Shown in pieces: positions 56,760-64,000 of a stretch of 64,000 nt of DNA; within the stretch, counting starts at the first letter, position 1, and each line of letters starts with the position of its first letter. The notes beneath the pieces were generated by a model. It was not told the origin of the DNA and did no database searches. It saw only the letters and a program-made list of their open reading frames with translations. The position numbers and the translations under genes were made by a program. Origin of the DNA: Apoderus coryli (lineage: Eukaryota; Arthropoda; Insecta; Coleoptera; Attelabidae); the NCBI GenBank assembly GCA_911728435.2, contig OU452207.1:1426001-1490000 (forward strand). The letters are read 5' to 3'.

Positions 56760-57112
56760 TACATTTGTACGTAGAACTAGCCCTAACCGTCCCGTCTCTG
56801 TACTCAGGATACTTTTATCTCAATCTTCTTCCCTCAAAGATAAGAAACTGTGCAAATATGAGCATTTTCAAAAATTTATTAAAAGAGTTTCTTACAAACG
56901 GTGCGTTCTACAGCCTACAGGAATTTACCACCTCAGTATAGTGTTGTTAAGCTGTGTCAAGAGTTTGTTGTATATGTATTTGCATTTTTATTTATATTTT
57001 CAGTTTTCATTAATTTATGCTCAATGTTTTTTGTGTTTTGTATTTTGACGTATCTATGTACAGATATATGTACTTTTGAAAGACTAATAAAGATATTATT
57101 ATTCATTTAAAT
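56760..57112 (+). pseudogene. Reverse transcriptase J2-like, extreme 3' end
   Basis: The plus strand reads MSIFKNLLKEFLTNGAFYSL then QEFTTSV and stop at about 56939, matching the C-terminus of J2 copies (FSNRVKEFLLNEAFYSVNEF). A 3' region with TATCTATGTACAGATATATG, AATAAAG and ATTATTATTC follows, ending near 57112. The same 3' region occurs at about 54545-54600. Only the last 30 codons are clear. Confidence 0.72.
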
Positions 57113-57344
57113 TAATAAGGTTATAGCAACTTAAAGTTCTTATTTGAGTAGTTTTAATTTTTGAACATCCTGTATAAGATTCCAAGTTTATTACAATTGG
57201 AATACCAAACATGATCTATGATTACACTTTAGAGTTAATTTGGTCAACATGACTTAAATATTTGAAAGATGAAAATTATGCTAAATTTTGACAAAATTCA
57301 ATTTATTTAAAAAACGTTAAGGTTTAGGTATTATAAACCTTCAT
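57113..57344. other. Short non-coding gap
   Basis: GAACATCCTGTATAAG near 57162 is terminus-like. Nothing else recognised. Confidence 0.35.
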
Positions 57345-59100
57345 TTTATTCTGATCCTCAAGCCATTGTCGACTCGTTTGCTACCTTGTTCCATAGTGTT
57401 TTTCTTAAATCATCTAGTTATCTTGCGCCGAATGTTCCTGGAAGCTCTAATACTGTCAATATCGGGCAGATTGAGCTGTCAGACATATTTGCAGCTTCTA
57501 AACGCCTTAAAAATAAATTTACCTCTGGATATGATAATATTCCCTCTTTTTTTTGTCCGAGATTGCTCTTCCATTACAGTCAATTTTCAATCTAATTTTG
57601 AAGTCGGGAATGTATCCGGATCTATGGAACGTATCTAAAGTTGTTCCAGTCTTTAAATCCGGCGAAAAGTCTCATATTAATAATTATCGACCAATTTCTC
57701 TATTGTGCAATTTTTCTAAATTATTTGAATCAATTTTATATGACCGGATCTATACAGCTGTGAGACGTCAGATTTCACCTAACCAGCATGGTTTTATGTG
57801 TAGCCGGTCCACTGTCACCAATCTGTCAGTTATTACCCACTGTGTCTCTGAAACTCTTGATCACGGCGGTCAACTGGATGTAATCTATAATGATTTCACC
57901 AAAGCCTTTGATAGGCTAGACCATGGCATATTGCTGAGTAAACTGCATACGTATGATGGATTTCCTTCCGGCTTGATATCTTTATGCAACTCATTCTTGC
58001 ATGATCGGAAACAATATGTCTTTTACAACGGCTTTAAATCATGTTTTTACTCGGCCACGTCAGGAGTACCCCAGGGTTCTAACTTAGGTCCATTGTTGTT
58101 CCTTCTTTTCATCAATGACCTGTACCCGTGTTTACTTCAGCGTACTCTATTTTTCGCAGATGACTTAAAAATCTTCGCCTCCATAGATTCAGTAGCATGA
58201 TCTGTGTGCTCTAGAAAGATGGTGCGACAGTAACAAATTGTCTCTTAACATTCGTAAATGCACATGTCTGAGTTTTACACGTAAAACAACGTTTATTGAC
58301 TATCCGTATGCAATCTCCACAAATAAACTTGAACGATGTCGGGTATTCACAGATCTTGGTGTTACCTTCGATCAGAGGTTCCAGTTTTTGGAGCATATGG
58401 AAAGAATGGTTGGTGAGGCATCTCGCATGTATAGCTTGATAATGCGTAACTGCAAAGGCTTCAATAATACCTCTGCCCTTATCACCTTGTTCAATGCCTA
58501 TGTGAGGTCAAAATTGGAGTATTCTTCCATCATCTGGTATCCTTGGTATAATATTCCTAAACTAGAGGTCGAGCAAATTCAACGTAGATTTTTGAAATAT
58601 TTAGTTTTTAGAACCGATGGTGCTTATCCAGGAAGAGGTTTCGATCATGAATTGTTACTATCACGTTTTGACGTTCAGAGTCTGGAGTACCGAAGAATTC
58701 AGAGCTCATTAACCATCTTATATAAATTGCTTAGAGAAAAAATCGACTGCTCTTTTCTGCTATCTTGCTTGAATTTGTTAGTTCCTAGGTTAAATACCAG
58801 ATCGAATTTAACATTTCACTTACACAGAGCTAGGACCAATGTACTGTTAAGATCGCCTGTTCATGTCATGTGTTCTAATTTTAATAGAGTTTCTGATAGG
58901 TGTGACATTTTTACAACTACAGTCAATCACTTGAAAATGGTAGCTGCAGAGACATTTGTGGTTTAGGTGTGTGTATGTGTGCGGAATTAATTAGGATTTA
59001 TAAATTAGTATTTTAGTTTATTTAAGCATTTAATTTTTTAGTTTGTAATATTGTCCTTTAAATGGGAAACTGTTGGGCAATAAACGCTTTATTTATTTAT
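57345..59100 (+). pseudogene. Non-LTR reverse transcriptase, family J1 copy 2
   Basis: Three consecutive frames read SDPQAIVDSFATLFHSVFLK to GYDNIPSFF (57345-57555), then SGMYPDLWNVSKVVPVFKSG, NNYRPISLLCNFSKLFESIL, motif A YNDFTKAFDRLDHGILLSKL, motif B TSGVPQGSNLGPLLFLLFIN and motif C LFFADDLKIFASID (to 58197). After a small loss, LCALERWCDSNKLSLNIRKC runs through the C-terminus to 58966. Frameshifts lie in the T run near 57550 and at 58195. The 3' end is AATAAACGC plus (TTTA)n at 59083-59105. It has more of the region before motif A than copy 1, but no endonuclease. Confidence 0.92.
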
Positions 59101-59154
59101 TTATTTAATTAAACTGACTCTTAATTTGATCAGAGGATCTAAAAGTGCAATCAT

Positions 59155-59222
59155 ATACAGGAGATTCCATTTAAAAAAACATAACTTTGATTATACTTTT
59201 AGGTTACTTAGGCCACCCTGTA
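59155..59222. repeat. 66-bp CAGGG-bounded miniature repeat
   Basis: TACAGGAGATTCCATTTAAA at the left and GGCCACCCTGTATA at the right, with ACTTTGATTATACTTTTAGG between. Diverged copies or cores occur at 52120-52189, 29920-29985 and 14940-15043. Its ends imitate the TA-flanked CAGGGTG ends of the larger elements. Confidence 0.6.
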
Positions 59223-59313
59223 TAATATGAAACCAATTTTAAAAAGTAGCCATAGTAGATGCCCACACGTCCAACAAATGAAACTTTCTCAAAGTCAAGT
59301 AGTTTGGCCATAA
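59223..59313. repeat. Uninterrupted counterpart of the J3 target locus
   Basis: ATATGAAACCAATTTTAAAA and ATGCCCACACGTCCAACAAA match 53546-53640, but here they follow the 59155 repeat without the retrotransposon. Confidence 0.78.
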
Positions 59314-59689
59314 AGAATATTTTAATTATTATAAGTAAATAAAGCATTTCTGGAAGTGAAGACTATTTCTTCAAATTAAATAAATATAAATGGAAACTCA
59401 CCTTTGTGTTCCAAGTAAACTCCAACAAAACTCACGAGCTATATAGGTAAAAACTTGTGTGAGTTGTATAGTTACTTAATTACCAGGAGTTGAACAGCGA
59501 TAATAATCACAAAAACAAATCACAAAATCACCAAAACGAGTAAAAAGTTTCGAAAATTCGAATCTAAGAAAATGTTCTGTTTGTAAAATTTATTGACGTT
59601 CTTAATCGCTTCAAAGAACGCAGCGTATTATATCCCGATTAATAAATTATTTAGGGTTTACTATTAACTTAAGTAGATTGATTATGTTA
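59314..59689. other. Unassigned AT-rich DNA
   Basis: No coding frame, palindrome or repeat partner recognised. Confidence 0.4.
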
Positions 59690-59935
59690 TGAAGTGAAGA
59701 GTGAACAGTCCGACGCGTGTCTATTTTTCGTTCTGTCGACGTCTCGTGTCGTCTCTCGATATATTGTGGTGTTGCTTTGCTGCTGCTCCTCGGCTGCTGT
59801 GCTGCTGCTGCTCACCGTGGTGTGGTGGTGTGTTATCGATCAGAAATTCGCCAGTAGTTGCAAAAAGGCCACATTGGCGTACATAAAGGGCGCGTAACGA
59901 ACGCATAAACATTGGATTTAGATCATCTAATCATT
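59690..59935 (-). promoter_or_regulatory. CpG- and CTG-rich block, candidate 5'UTR exon or promoter
   Basis: A sharp rise in GC and CpG content (CCGACGCGTG, GTCGACGTCTCG) with GCTGCTGCTG runs stands out from the AT-rich surroundings. On the minus strand CACCACACCACG is followed by a donor GTGAGC (59815), so sequence from about 59930 down to 59816 could be a non-coding first exon. The miple coding exon at 41220 begins at a bare acceptor and needs such an exon. Linking the two is conjecture. A plus-strand gene starting here is also possible. Confidence 0.3.
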
Positions 59936-60148
59936 AGAGAAAAGTTGTACAATTTAAACAACTTTTAAATGGTATTTTCAAAATTAAACTAACTTTAGCC
60001 GTTTTCGAGAATTTTTGAAAAAAAAAATTTTAGCGACTTTAGTTTTTATTTATTTCTGACTTTATTTTTACAGATATAAAAAAATCAAAAGCACTTTCTC
60101 ATTATTACTTTTTGAGGAGGATAAAATAGCGTTTACAAATTTTCACTA
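59936..60148. repeat. Non-coding flank of hammerhead-like core 5
   Basis: TTTTTACAGATATAAAAAAA and CTTTCTCATTATTACTTTTT resemble 39360-39415, the other member of this tail family. No coding frame. Confidence 0.4.
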
Positions 60149-60180
60149 CCGACGTTTCGTTTTTGAAAAACCATCATCAA
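60149..60180 (-). ncRNA. Hammerhead-like core 5
   Basis: Minus strand: UUGAUGA (60180-60174; first base U instead of C), U, G, then GUUUU pairing with AAAAC, GAA, and ACGUC. The first-position change in the CUGANGA box and the tiny stem III should weaken it. Stem II again differs in sequence from the other cores but keeps pairing. Confidence 0.35.
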
Positions 60181-60437
60181 AGTTGATTTAATAAATAATA
60201 GTAAAATATATTTGACTTTCCTTTTATTTTTAATATAGTTTCTTTCAATTTAATCAAATAACTATTAACTGAGAGACGCCGCCCAAATACAGACCGTCAC
60301 TCGTTTACGAGGGAGAATCAATAAGATCCTCTTTCGTGAGCGTGATGTAAGTGGGCGATTCCCGAGCAGCTCAACAAGCCAAGCGAGTAATTAAATTAAT
60401 TAACATAAATTATAAAACTCAAACCCTACTATAAACT

Positions 60438-60906
60438 TATTAAGAGGATTTCATGTCCGTAAATATAATAAATGAAAATAATTTCGTGGCAAAGCGGACT
60501 AAAAAGTTGGCTTTACCTACACAAGGAATTTTGTTTAATTTAGCAGGGCCCCAGTCTAATTCGATAGAAACCAGACCGAGGCATGGGTCGACAGGTACTG
60601 ACGAATTCGTTTCGCTCTTGTTATGAGCTCGTCAGAGCACCATAGTCGCTGCCCATCACAAATATCGGCCTGCATTTAAGCACAATAGGATACACAACAG
60701 TAGACACATGTAAACATATATCATCTACATGTACATAGTAATGCATATCCCATACCATGCAGAGGCCGAACAAACTCAATGTATAGGTAAAACCATGCCT
60801 CGGTCTGGTTTCTATCGAATTAGACTGGGGCCCTGCTAAATTAAACAAAATTCCTTGTGTAGGTAAAGCCAACTTTTTAGTCCGCTTTGCCACGAAATTA
60901 TTTTCA
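60438..60906. mobile_element. Hammerhead-bearing palindromic insertion with 13-bp target duplication
   Basis: CCTACTATAAACT occurs at 60425-60437 and again at 60907-60919, directly flanking the insert. Inside, 60473-60586 is the exact inverted complement of 60793-60906 (114 bp, no mismatch). The leading 35 bp (TATTAAGAGGATTTCATG) are present only on the left. The 206-bp spacer contains a complete hammerhead ribozyme. A 13-bp duplication points to target-primed insertion rather than TA or TTAA cut-and-paste. Penelope-like elements carry hammerheads in terminal repeats and often have inverted ends; membership is an inference, since no coding is present. Confidence 0.75.
60589..60648 (-). ncRNA. 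Type I hammerhead ribozyme, complete
   Basis: Read on the minus strand: CUGACGA (60635-60629); stem II GCUC (60628-60625) with GAGC (60617-60614) around AUAACAA; GAA (60613-60611); stem III ACG with CGU around AAUU (60610-60601); cleavage-site C at 60600. Stem I has two parts. GGUGCU (60641-60636) pairs with AGUACC (60599-60594), including one G-U. After an internal loop (UAU against U), CGAC (60648-60645) pairs with GUCG (60592-60589). Every conserved core residue is present, and the internal loop in stem I is where natural hammerheads contact loop II. Stem I is the open helix, hence type I. Self-cleavage is predicted 3' of base 60600. Confidence 0.9.
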
Positions 60907-60919
60907 CCTACTATAAACT

Positions 60920-61019
60920 ATTTTATAAAGATTTAACTCAGTAGAGCAGGCTTACCTGAGTCTTCAAATACTAAAAGACGTAAGGGAGGCTCTACCCTTA
61001 ATTTCTAATTCTCAAATTG
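60920..61019. other. Short unassigned gap
   Basis: Nothing recognised between the insertion and the tandem repeat. Confidence 0.35.
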
Positions 61020-61255
61020 GGACTAGGTGAAGGCACCGTCCCATATAAAATCCATATTCTTATAATTTTTTTCTTATGTGTGACATGGTGGAGGCGCCGT
61101 TCCTATTTAAATCCCTATTCTTATAAATTAACCCCTTTCTTTGAGTGATACCAAATTTATTCTCTTATATACTCATATTCTTAAAAATTTATTTTATTTG
61201 TGACATAGTTCCTATAAAATCCATACTCTTATATTATCTCTTCTTATTTGTGACA
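61020..61255. repeat. Imperfect tandem repeat, about 3 units
   Basis: The unit is roughly 70-85 bp and contains CCTATAAAATCCATATTCTT, a T-rich middle and TTATTTGTGACAT. Recognisable starts lie near 61050, 61110 and 61208, with GTGACAT at about 61079, 61199 and 61250. The units differ at many positions, so it is old. Confidence 0.6.
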
Positions 61256-61685
61256 TTGGCAACAGGATACTGTTTTTATTTTGCCCTCCACATCCGTCAG
61301 CTAAAAGTCTTACTGTCGTTTTACCATCCAAATTTGTGTTATTGAGGGTATAAAAAACTTCGCTCGCAATTTCATTAGATCTTTTTAAGTATTTATCTTC
61401 TGTCCAGGCAAAACATATAACATTATGTGGGGTAAGATTAGCATGTGAATCACCAGTAACAGTGCTAAAGTTATAAATATACAGCTGTCTACTGTAGTAC
61501 CACTTTCGTCCAGAAGTATAGGGAATGGAAGATTTTTCTGACCGTCGAAGCTAATAGTAATAATGCCCTCCTTTTTTTTCTGCAACTTTTCCAAAAAGGC
61601 TTTGGCTCGCAACTTATGCACTTTTAATTTGGTTTTGAGTAAGTTTATAATAACATTTGCATCCTTCTGGTTCTTAATTTTAAAT
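61252..61685 (-). pseudogene. Transposase-like protein fragment of unassigned family
   Basis: The minus strand reads LRAKAFLEKLQKKKEGIITI and SFDGQKNLPFPILLDES, then after a one-base shift near 61510 YYSRQLYIYNFSTVTGDSHA, VICFAWTEDKYLKRSNEIAS, EVFYTLNN and VRLLADGCGGQNKNSILLPM. Proteins with SFDxQKNLPxP, YYSRQLYxYNF and DGCGGQNKN recur widely in arthropod genomes, typically as transposon-type open frames. The two aspartates could be part of a DDE-like site, but I cannot name the superfamily. Both ends are missing; the 3' end runs into the tandem repeat. Confidence 0.65.
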
Positions 61686-61787
61686 AACAGCTTGCAATGT
61701 AAATTAAAGATGTGTATTAAATAAATATACTAATGATACTGTAAATAATGTACTTATATTTTTTTTAATATCCCTTTTTGCATTATA

Positions 61788-63081
61788 TTGGGTCTGCCAG
61801 ATAACTTTTTTTTTTTGAAAATGCTATAAAAGAAAAACTGCTGAATATTTTCTCAAATTTCTTTTTTTATTTGAAAGTACAATCCTTTCGGTTAATAATG
61901 ACAAATAATTTCATTCAAATGGCTGCCTCGGCTGGCCATGCAGTAGCCTACACGATCGGTCCAATTTTTAAGCACATTATCGATTGTGTGCAGCTGTATT
62001 TCACCAATGGCTTCACGAATATTGTCCTTTAAAGCGTCAATTGTCTCTGGCTTGTCGGCGTAACACTTATCTTTGACGGCACCCCACAAATAATAGTCCA
62101 ACGGTGTCAAATCGCAGCTCCGAGGTGGCCAAACGACATCAGCTCTGCGGCTGATAATGCGATCTTCAAAGACAGGGCGCAAAACATCGAGTGTAGCTTC
62201 GGCTGTGTGGCACGTAGCGCCGTCCTGTTGAAACCAAATGTTGCCAATATCCTCCTCTTCAATTTTTGTGAACAAAAATTCGTTCAACATGGCCCGATAA
62301 CGATCGCCATTGACTGTAACGTCCACTCCTTGCTCATTTTCGAAGAAAAATGGCCCAATTATGCTTCCGGACCAAAATCCGCACCAAACAGTGACTCGTA
62401 TTGGGTGCATCGGCTTTTCAATGTATGCGTGCGGGTTTTCTGTGCCCCAAATGCGACAATTTTGCTTGTTTACATACCCGCCAAGATCAAAATGAGCTTC
62501 ATCTGAAAAGATGATTTTTTTGGCAAAATCGGCATATTCTGTAAGTCGATCGCAGGCCCACTGAGCGAAACGAAAACGCATTGGATGGTCAGTTGGCTTC
62601 AACTCCTGAACCAATTGGACTTTGTATGGCATCATACCAAGGTCTTTATGCAAAATTCGTCTCAATGATGTCTCCGAAATGTTCAGTTGTTGAGACCGAC
62701 GGTGAATTGATGTTGATGGCACTTCACGCACACTTTCTGCCACAGCAGCAATATTCTCGGGTGTACGCACTGTTTTTGGCTTTTCACGCTTTGGTTTATC
62801 GATGAGGATGCCAGTTTCTTTCACTTTTTTCACGAGATAACGAACATACGGAGCTTCTCTTCTTCCAAAATCCGTACGCAGTTTTCGCACACATTCTGCA
62901 ACATTACCATGATTTTCAAAGTAATGTCGCAATATTTGCCAGCGTTGTTCAAGCGTATACACAACCATATTCGTTCAGCGGAAGGATAAAACTAATTATC
63001 TGTCAAATCAGACATGAGCTAAGTGTTACCCTTCACGAAATAAGCACTAGTTGAAAAAAAAACGTTAGATGGCGGACCCGA
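61788..63081 (-). mobile_element. Complete mariner-type element, 1294 bp
   Basis: The left end after TA (61786-61787) reads TTGGGTCTGCCAGATAAC. The right end before TA (63082-63083), read inverted, is TCGGGTCCGCCATCTAACG. The inverted repeats are about 27 bp with a few differences. One uninterrupted transposase occupies most of the interior on the minus strand. Unlike the element at 15968 the inverted repeats are short and the terminus is not CAGGGTG. Confidence 0.92.
61892..62968 (-). CDS. Tc1/mariner DD41D transposase, intact
   Basis: The 358-residue frame begins MVVYTLEQRWQILRHYFENH (first helix-turn-helix, residues 5-50) and has a second DNA-binding helix set around residues 85-107 (RRSQQLNISETSLRRILHK). 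The catalytic triad is D156 in IFSDEAHF, D249 in WFQQDGATCHT and D291 in CDLTPLDYYLWG, with 41 residues between the last two. VNKQNCRIWGTENPH and VTVWCGFWSGSIIGPFFF lie between. Length and motif order match complete family members, and no stop or frameshift is present. It shares the DD41D spacing with 16537-17610 but only moderate sequence similarity, so it is a separate lineage. Confidence 0.95.
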   Translation of the reverse strand: MVVYTLEQRWQILRHYFENHGNVAECVRKLRTDFGRREAPYVRYLVKKVKETGILIDKPKREKPKTVRTPENIAAVAESVREVPSTSIHRRSQQLNISETSLRRILHKDLGMMPYKVQLVQELKPTDHPMRFRFAQWACDRLTEYADFAKKIIFSDEAHFDLGGYVNKQNCRIWGTENPHAYIEKPMHPIRVTVWCGFWSGSIIGPFFFENEQGVDVTVNGDRYRAMLNEFLFTKIEEEDIGNIWFQQDGATCHTAEATLDVLRPVFEDRIISRRADVVWPPRSCDLTPLDYYLWGAVKDKCYADKPETIDALKDNIREAIGEIQLHTIDNVLKNWTDRVGYCMASRGSHLNEIICHY

Positions 63082-63083
63082 TA

Positions 63084-64000
63084 TGACATGCAGTTATACA
63101 TTTGGTCCTCATGCCGGTCCTGTATAGTAGTAATTGCTTCTGGATAGGTAGGTAGTATTTATTATTTGAAAATAAACAAGAAAACCAGAAGCAGGGGTCG
63201 TTTTCAAGGGAGTGCCCTTCAATAATAAAGTGTGTAGGTATAGATTGGAAGTAAAAATATTATAGAGTGACTATACCTATAGGTTTATAAATGGGATAGG
63301 GTTCGAAAGCATGAAAAAAAGTTGGCAAAATGATCGATGGCGACATAATCATGTTCGAACAGTTTTTAAAATAAAATTTATATTGACATTTGAGAAATAA
63401 AACAAAACAAGAATAAAACGGAAATGTCGATATAATGCATTAGCGACGTGTAAATCGAAAAGAACCAGATTGTGCAAATATATGAAATTATACAGGGTGG
63501 GTTGGACAACATTTAACAACATATTACAATACATTATTGGTACACAATTTATATCTAGAACAAGAAATCCCTTGCGGGATTTCCCAGTCGTCTTGTGGTA
63601 ATCTTATATATGACAAAAGTCATTGACGGTTGTAAAAAAAACAAAAAAAAAAATGTAAAGTAAAAGCTTCAAAAAAAAATTCCTAAAAATACTGTAAAAT
63701 TATATATTGAAGATAAATAGATACATTTTTGAGTTACCCCGTAGATCAAATGTTTAACAACCCTGTGCAATAATTTCATAACCAATCTAAAAAACTAAAA
63801 AAATCTGAAAATGTTTCTATCTATTATGCTACCCCGTAGATCACCTCTAGGAGCGTATAGTTTAATTTTCAAAGAAATCTTGAATTGAAATCTAAAGAAA
63901 CCAAAAAATTATTCAAAATATTACTTTTTTCTCCCTAACAAAATAAACTTTTGACTCACCCCGTATATAAATTTAATGTTTATGCTAAAAATTGACTACC
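63084..64000. other. Non-coding DNA with several CCCTG/CCCCGTA termini
   Basis: TATACAGGGTGGGTTGG lies near 63489, TTGAGTTACCCCGTAGATC near 63730, CTACCCCGTAGATCACC near 63830 and CTCACCCCGTATAT at about 63956. GAGTTACCCCGTAGAT also occurs at about 5535. These look like ends of short decayed repeats. No gene recognised. Confidence 0.4.

Noticed and set aside
59694..59912. Open frames on both strands in the CTG/CpG-rich block
   Set aside because: Runs of leucine, cysteine, glutamine or histidine come from the CTG/CAG repeats. No recognisable product, and three overlapping frames are open by composition.
60621..60893. 90-codon minus-strand open frame in the hammerhead element
   Set aside because: It spans the spacer and one arm of a palindrome, has no recognisable product, and conflicts with the RNA structure being the conserved feature.

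Overview
This window reads as insect nuclear DNA, plausibly from a beetle or another insect with a large, repeat-rich genome. It is AT-rich, has eukaryotic splice sites, and is dominated by transposable elements of insect type: Tc1/mariner, piggyBac, jockey-like, RTE-like and Penelope-like. No bacterial-type genes, rRNA, complete tRNA or CRISPR array were seen. The species cannot be named from sequence alone.

Host genes. The clearest host signal is two exons of a minus-strand pleiotrophin/midkine-family gene (insect miple). A signal-peptide exon lies at 41094-41220 and a PTN/MK cysteine-domain exon at 6506-6643. Their phases fit, and they are separated by about 34.4 kb of intron filled with transposons. 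The ATG directly follows a splice acceptor, so a non-coding first exon must lie further upstream; a CpG-rich block near 59.7-59.9 kb with a minus-strand donor is one candidate. An orphan histone H3 copy (3597-3981) carries a 26-nt frame-shifting loss and is a pseudogene. A THAP-type zinc-finger exon (56089-56189) with an intact donor sits inside a TTAA-flanked inverted-repeat element.

Mobile DNA. Two DD41D Tc1/mariner transposases are uninterrupted: 16537-17610, inside 340-bp inverted repeats, and 61892-62968, in a 1294-bp element. Decayed relatives lie at 3.1, 25.2, 26.0-28.1, 34.7, 46.2 and 48.3 kb. Tc1 (DD34E-like) copies lie at 18.5-19.9, 31.7 and 35.3-36.5 kb, and a piggyBac copy at 22.9-24.5 kb is nested in a foldback element. 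At least eight groups of non-LTR reverse transcriptase remnants are present, all 5'-truncated and mostly frameshifted. One fragment carries the GIY-YIG nuclease of a Penelope-like element (14.05-14.5 kb). Numerous palindromic or foldback elements share a TA-flanked CAGGGTG terminus.

Ribozymes. A complete type-I hammerhead ribozyme is readable on the minus strand at 60589-60648. It lies in the spacer of a 469-bp insertion with perfect 114-bp inverted arms and a 13-bp target duplication. Five further hammerhead-like cores (15.8, 30.8, 40.2, 44.9 and 60.15 kb) keep the CUGANGA and GAAAC boxes, or near versions of them, while their stem-II sequences differ and still pair. These are the most interesting structures in the window.

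Layout: 0-4.9 kb RT and mariner remnants and the H3 pseudogene; 5-9.7 kb a diverged local repeat cluster around the miple exon; 10-15 kb retroelement remnants and foldback elements; 15.9-20 kb intact mariner and Tc1; 20-30 kb nested elements; 31-38 kb RT and Tc1 remnants; 38-42 kb palindromes and the miple first coding exon; 44-49 kb mariner/RT nest; 50-59 kb RTE, jockey-like and THAP elements; 59.7-64 kb CpG block, hammerhead element, tandem repeat and intact mariner.
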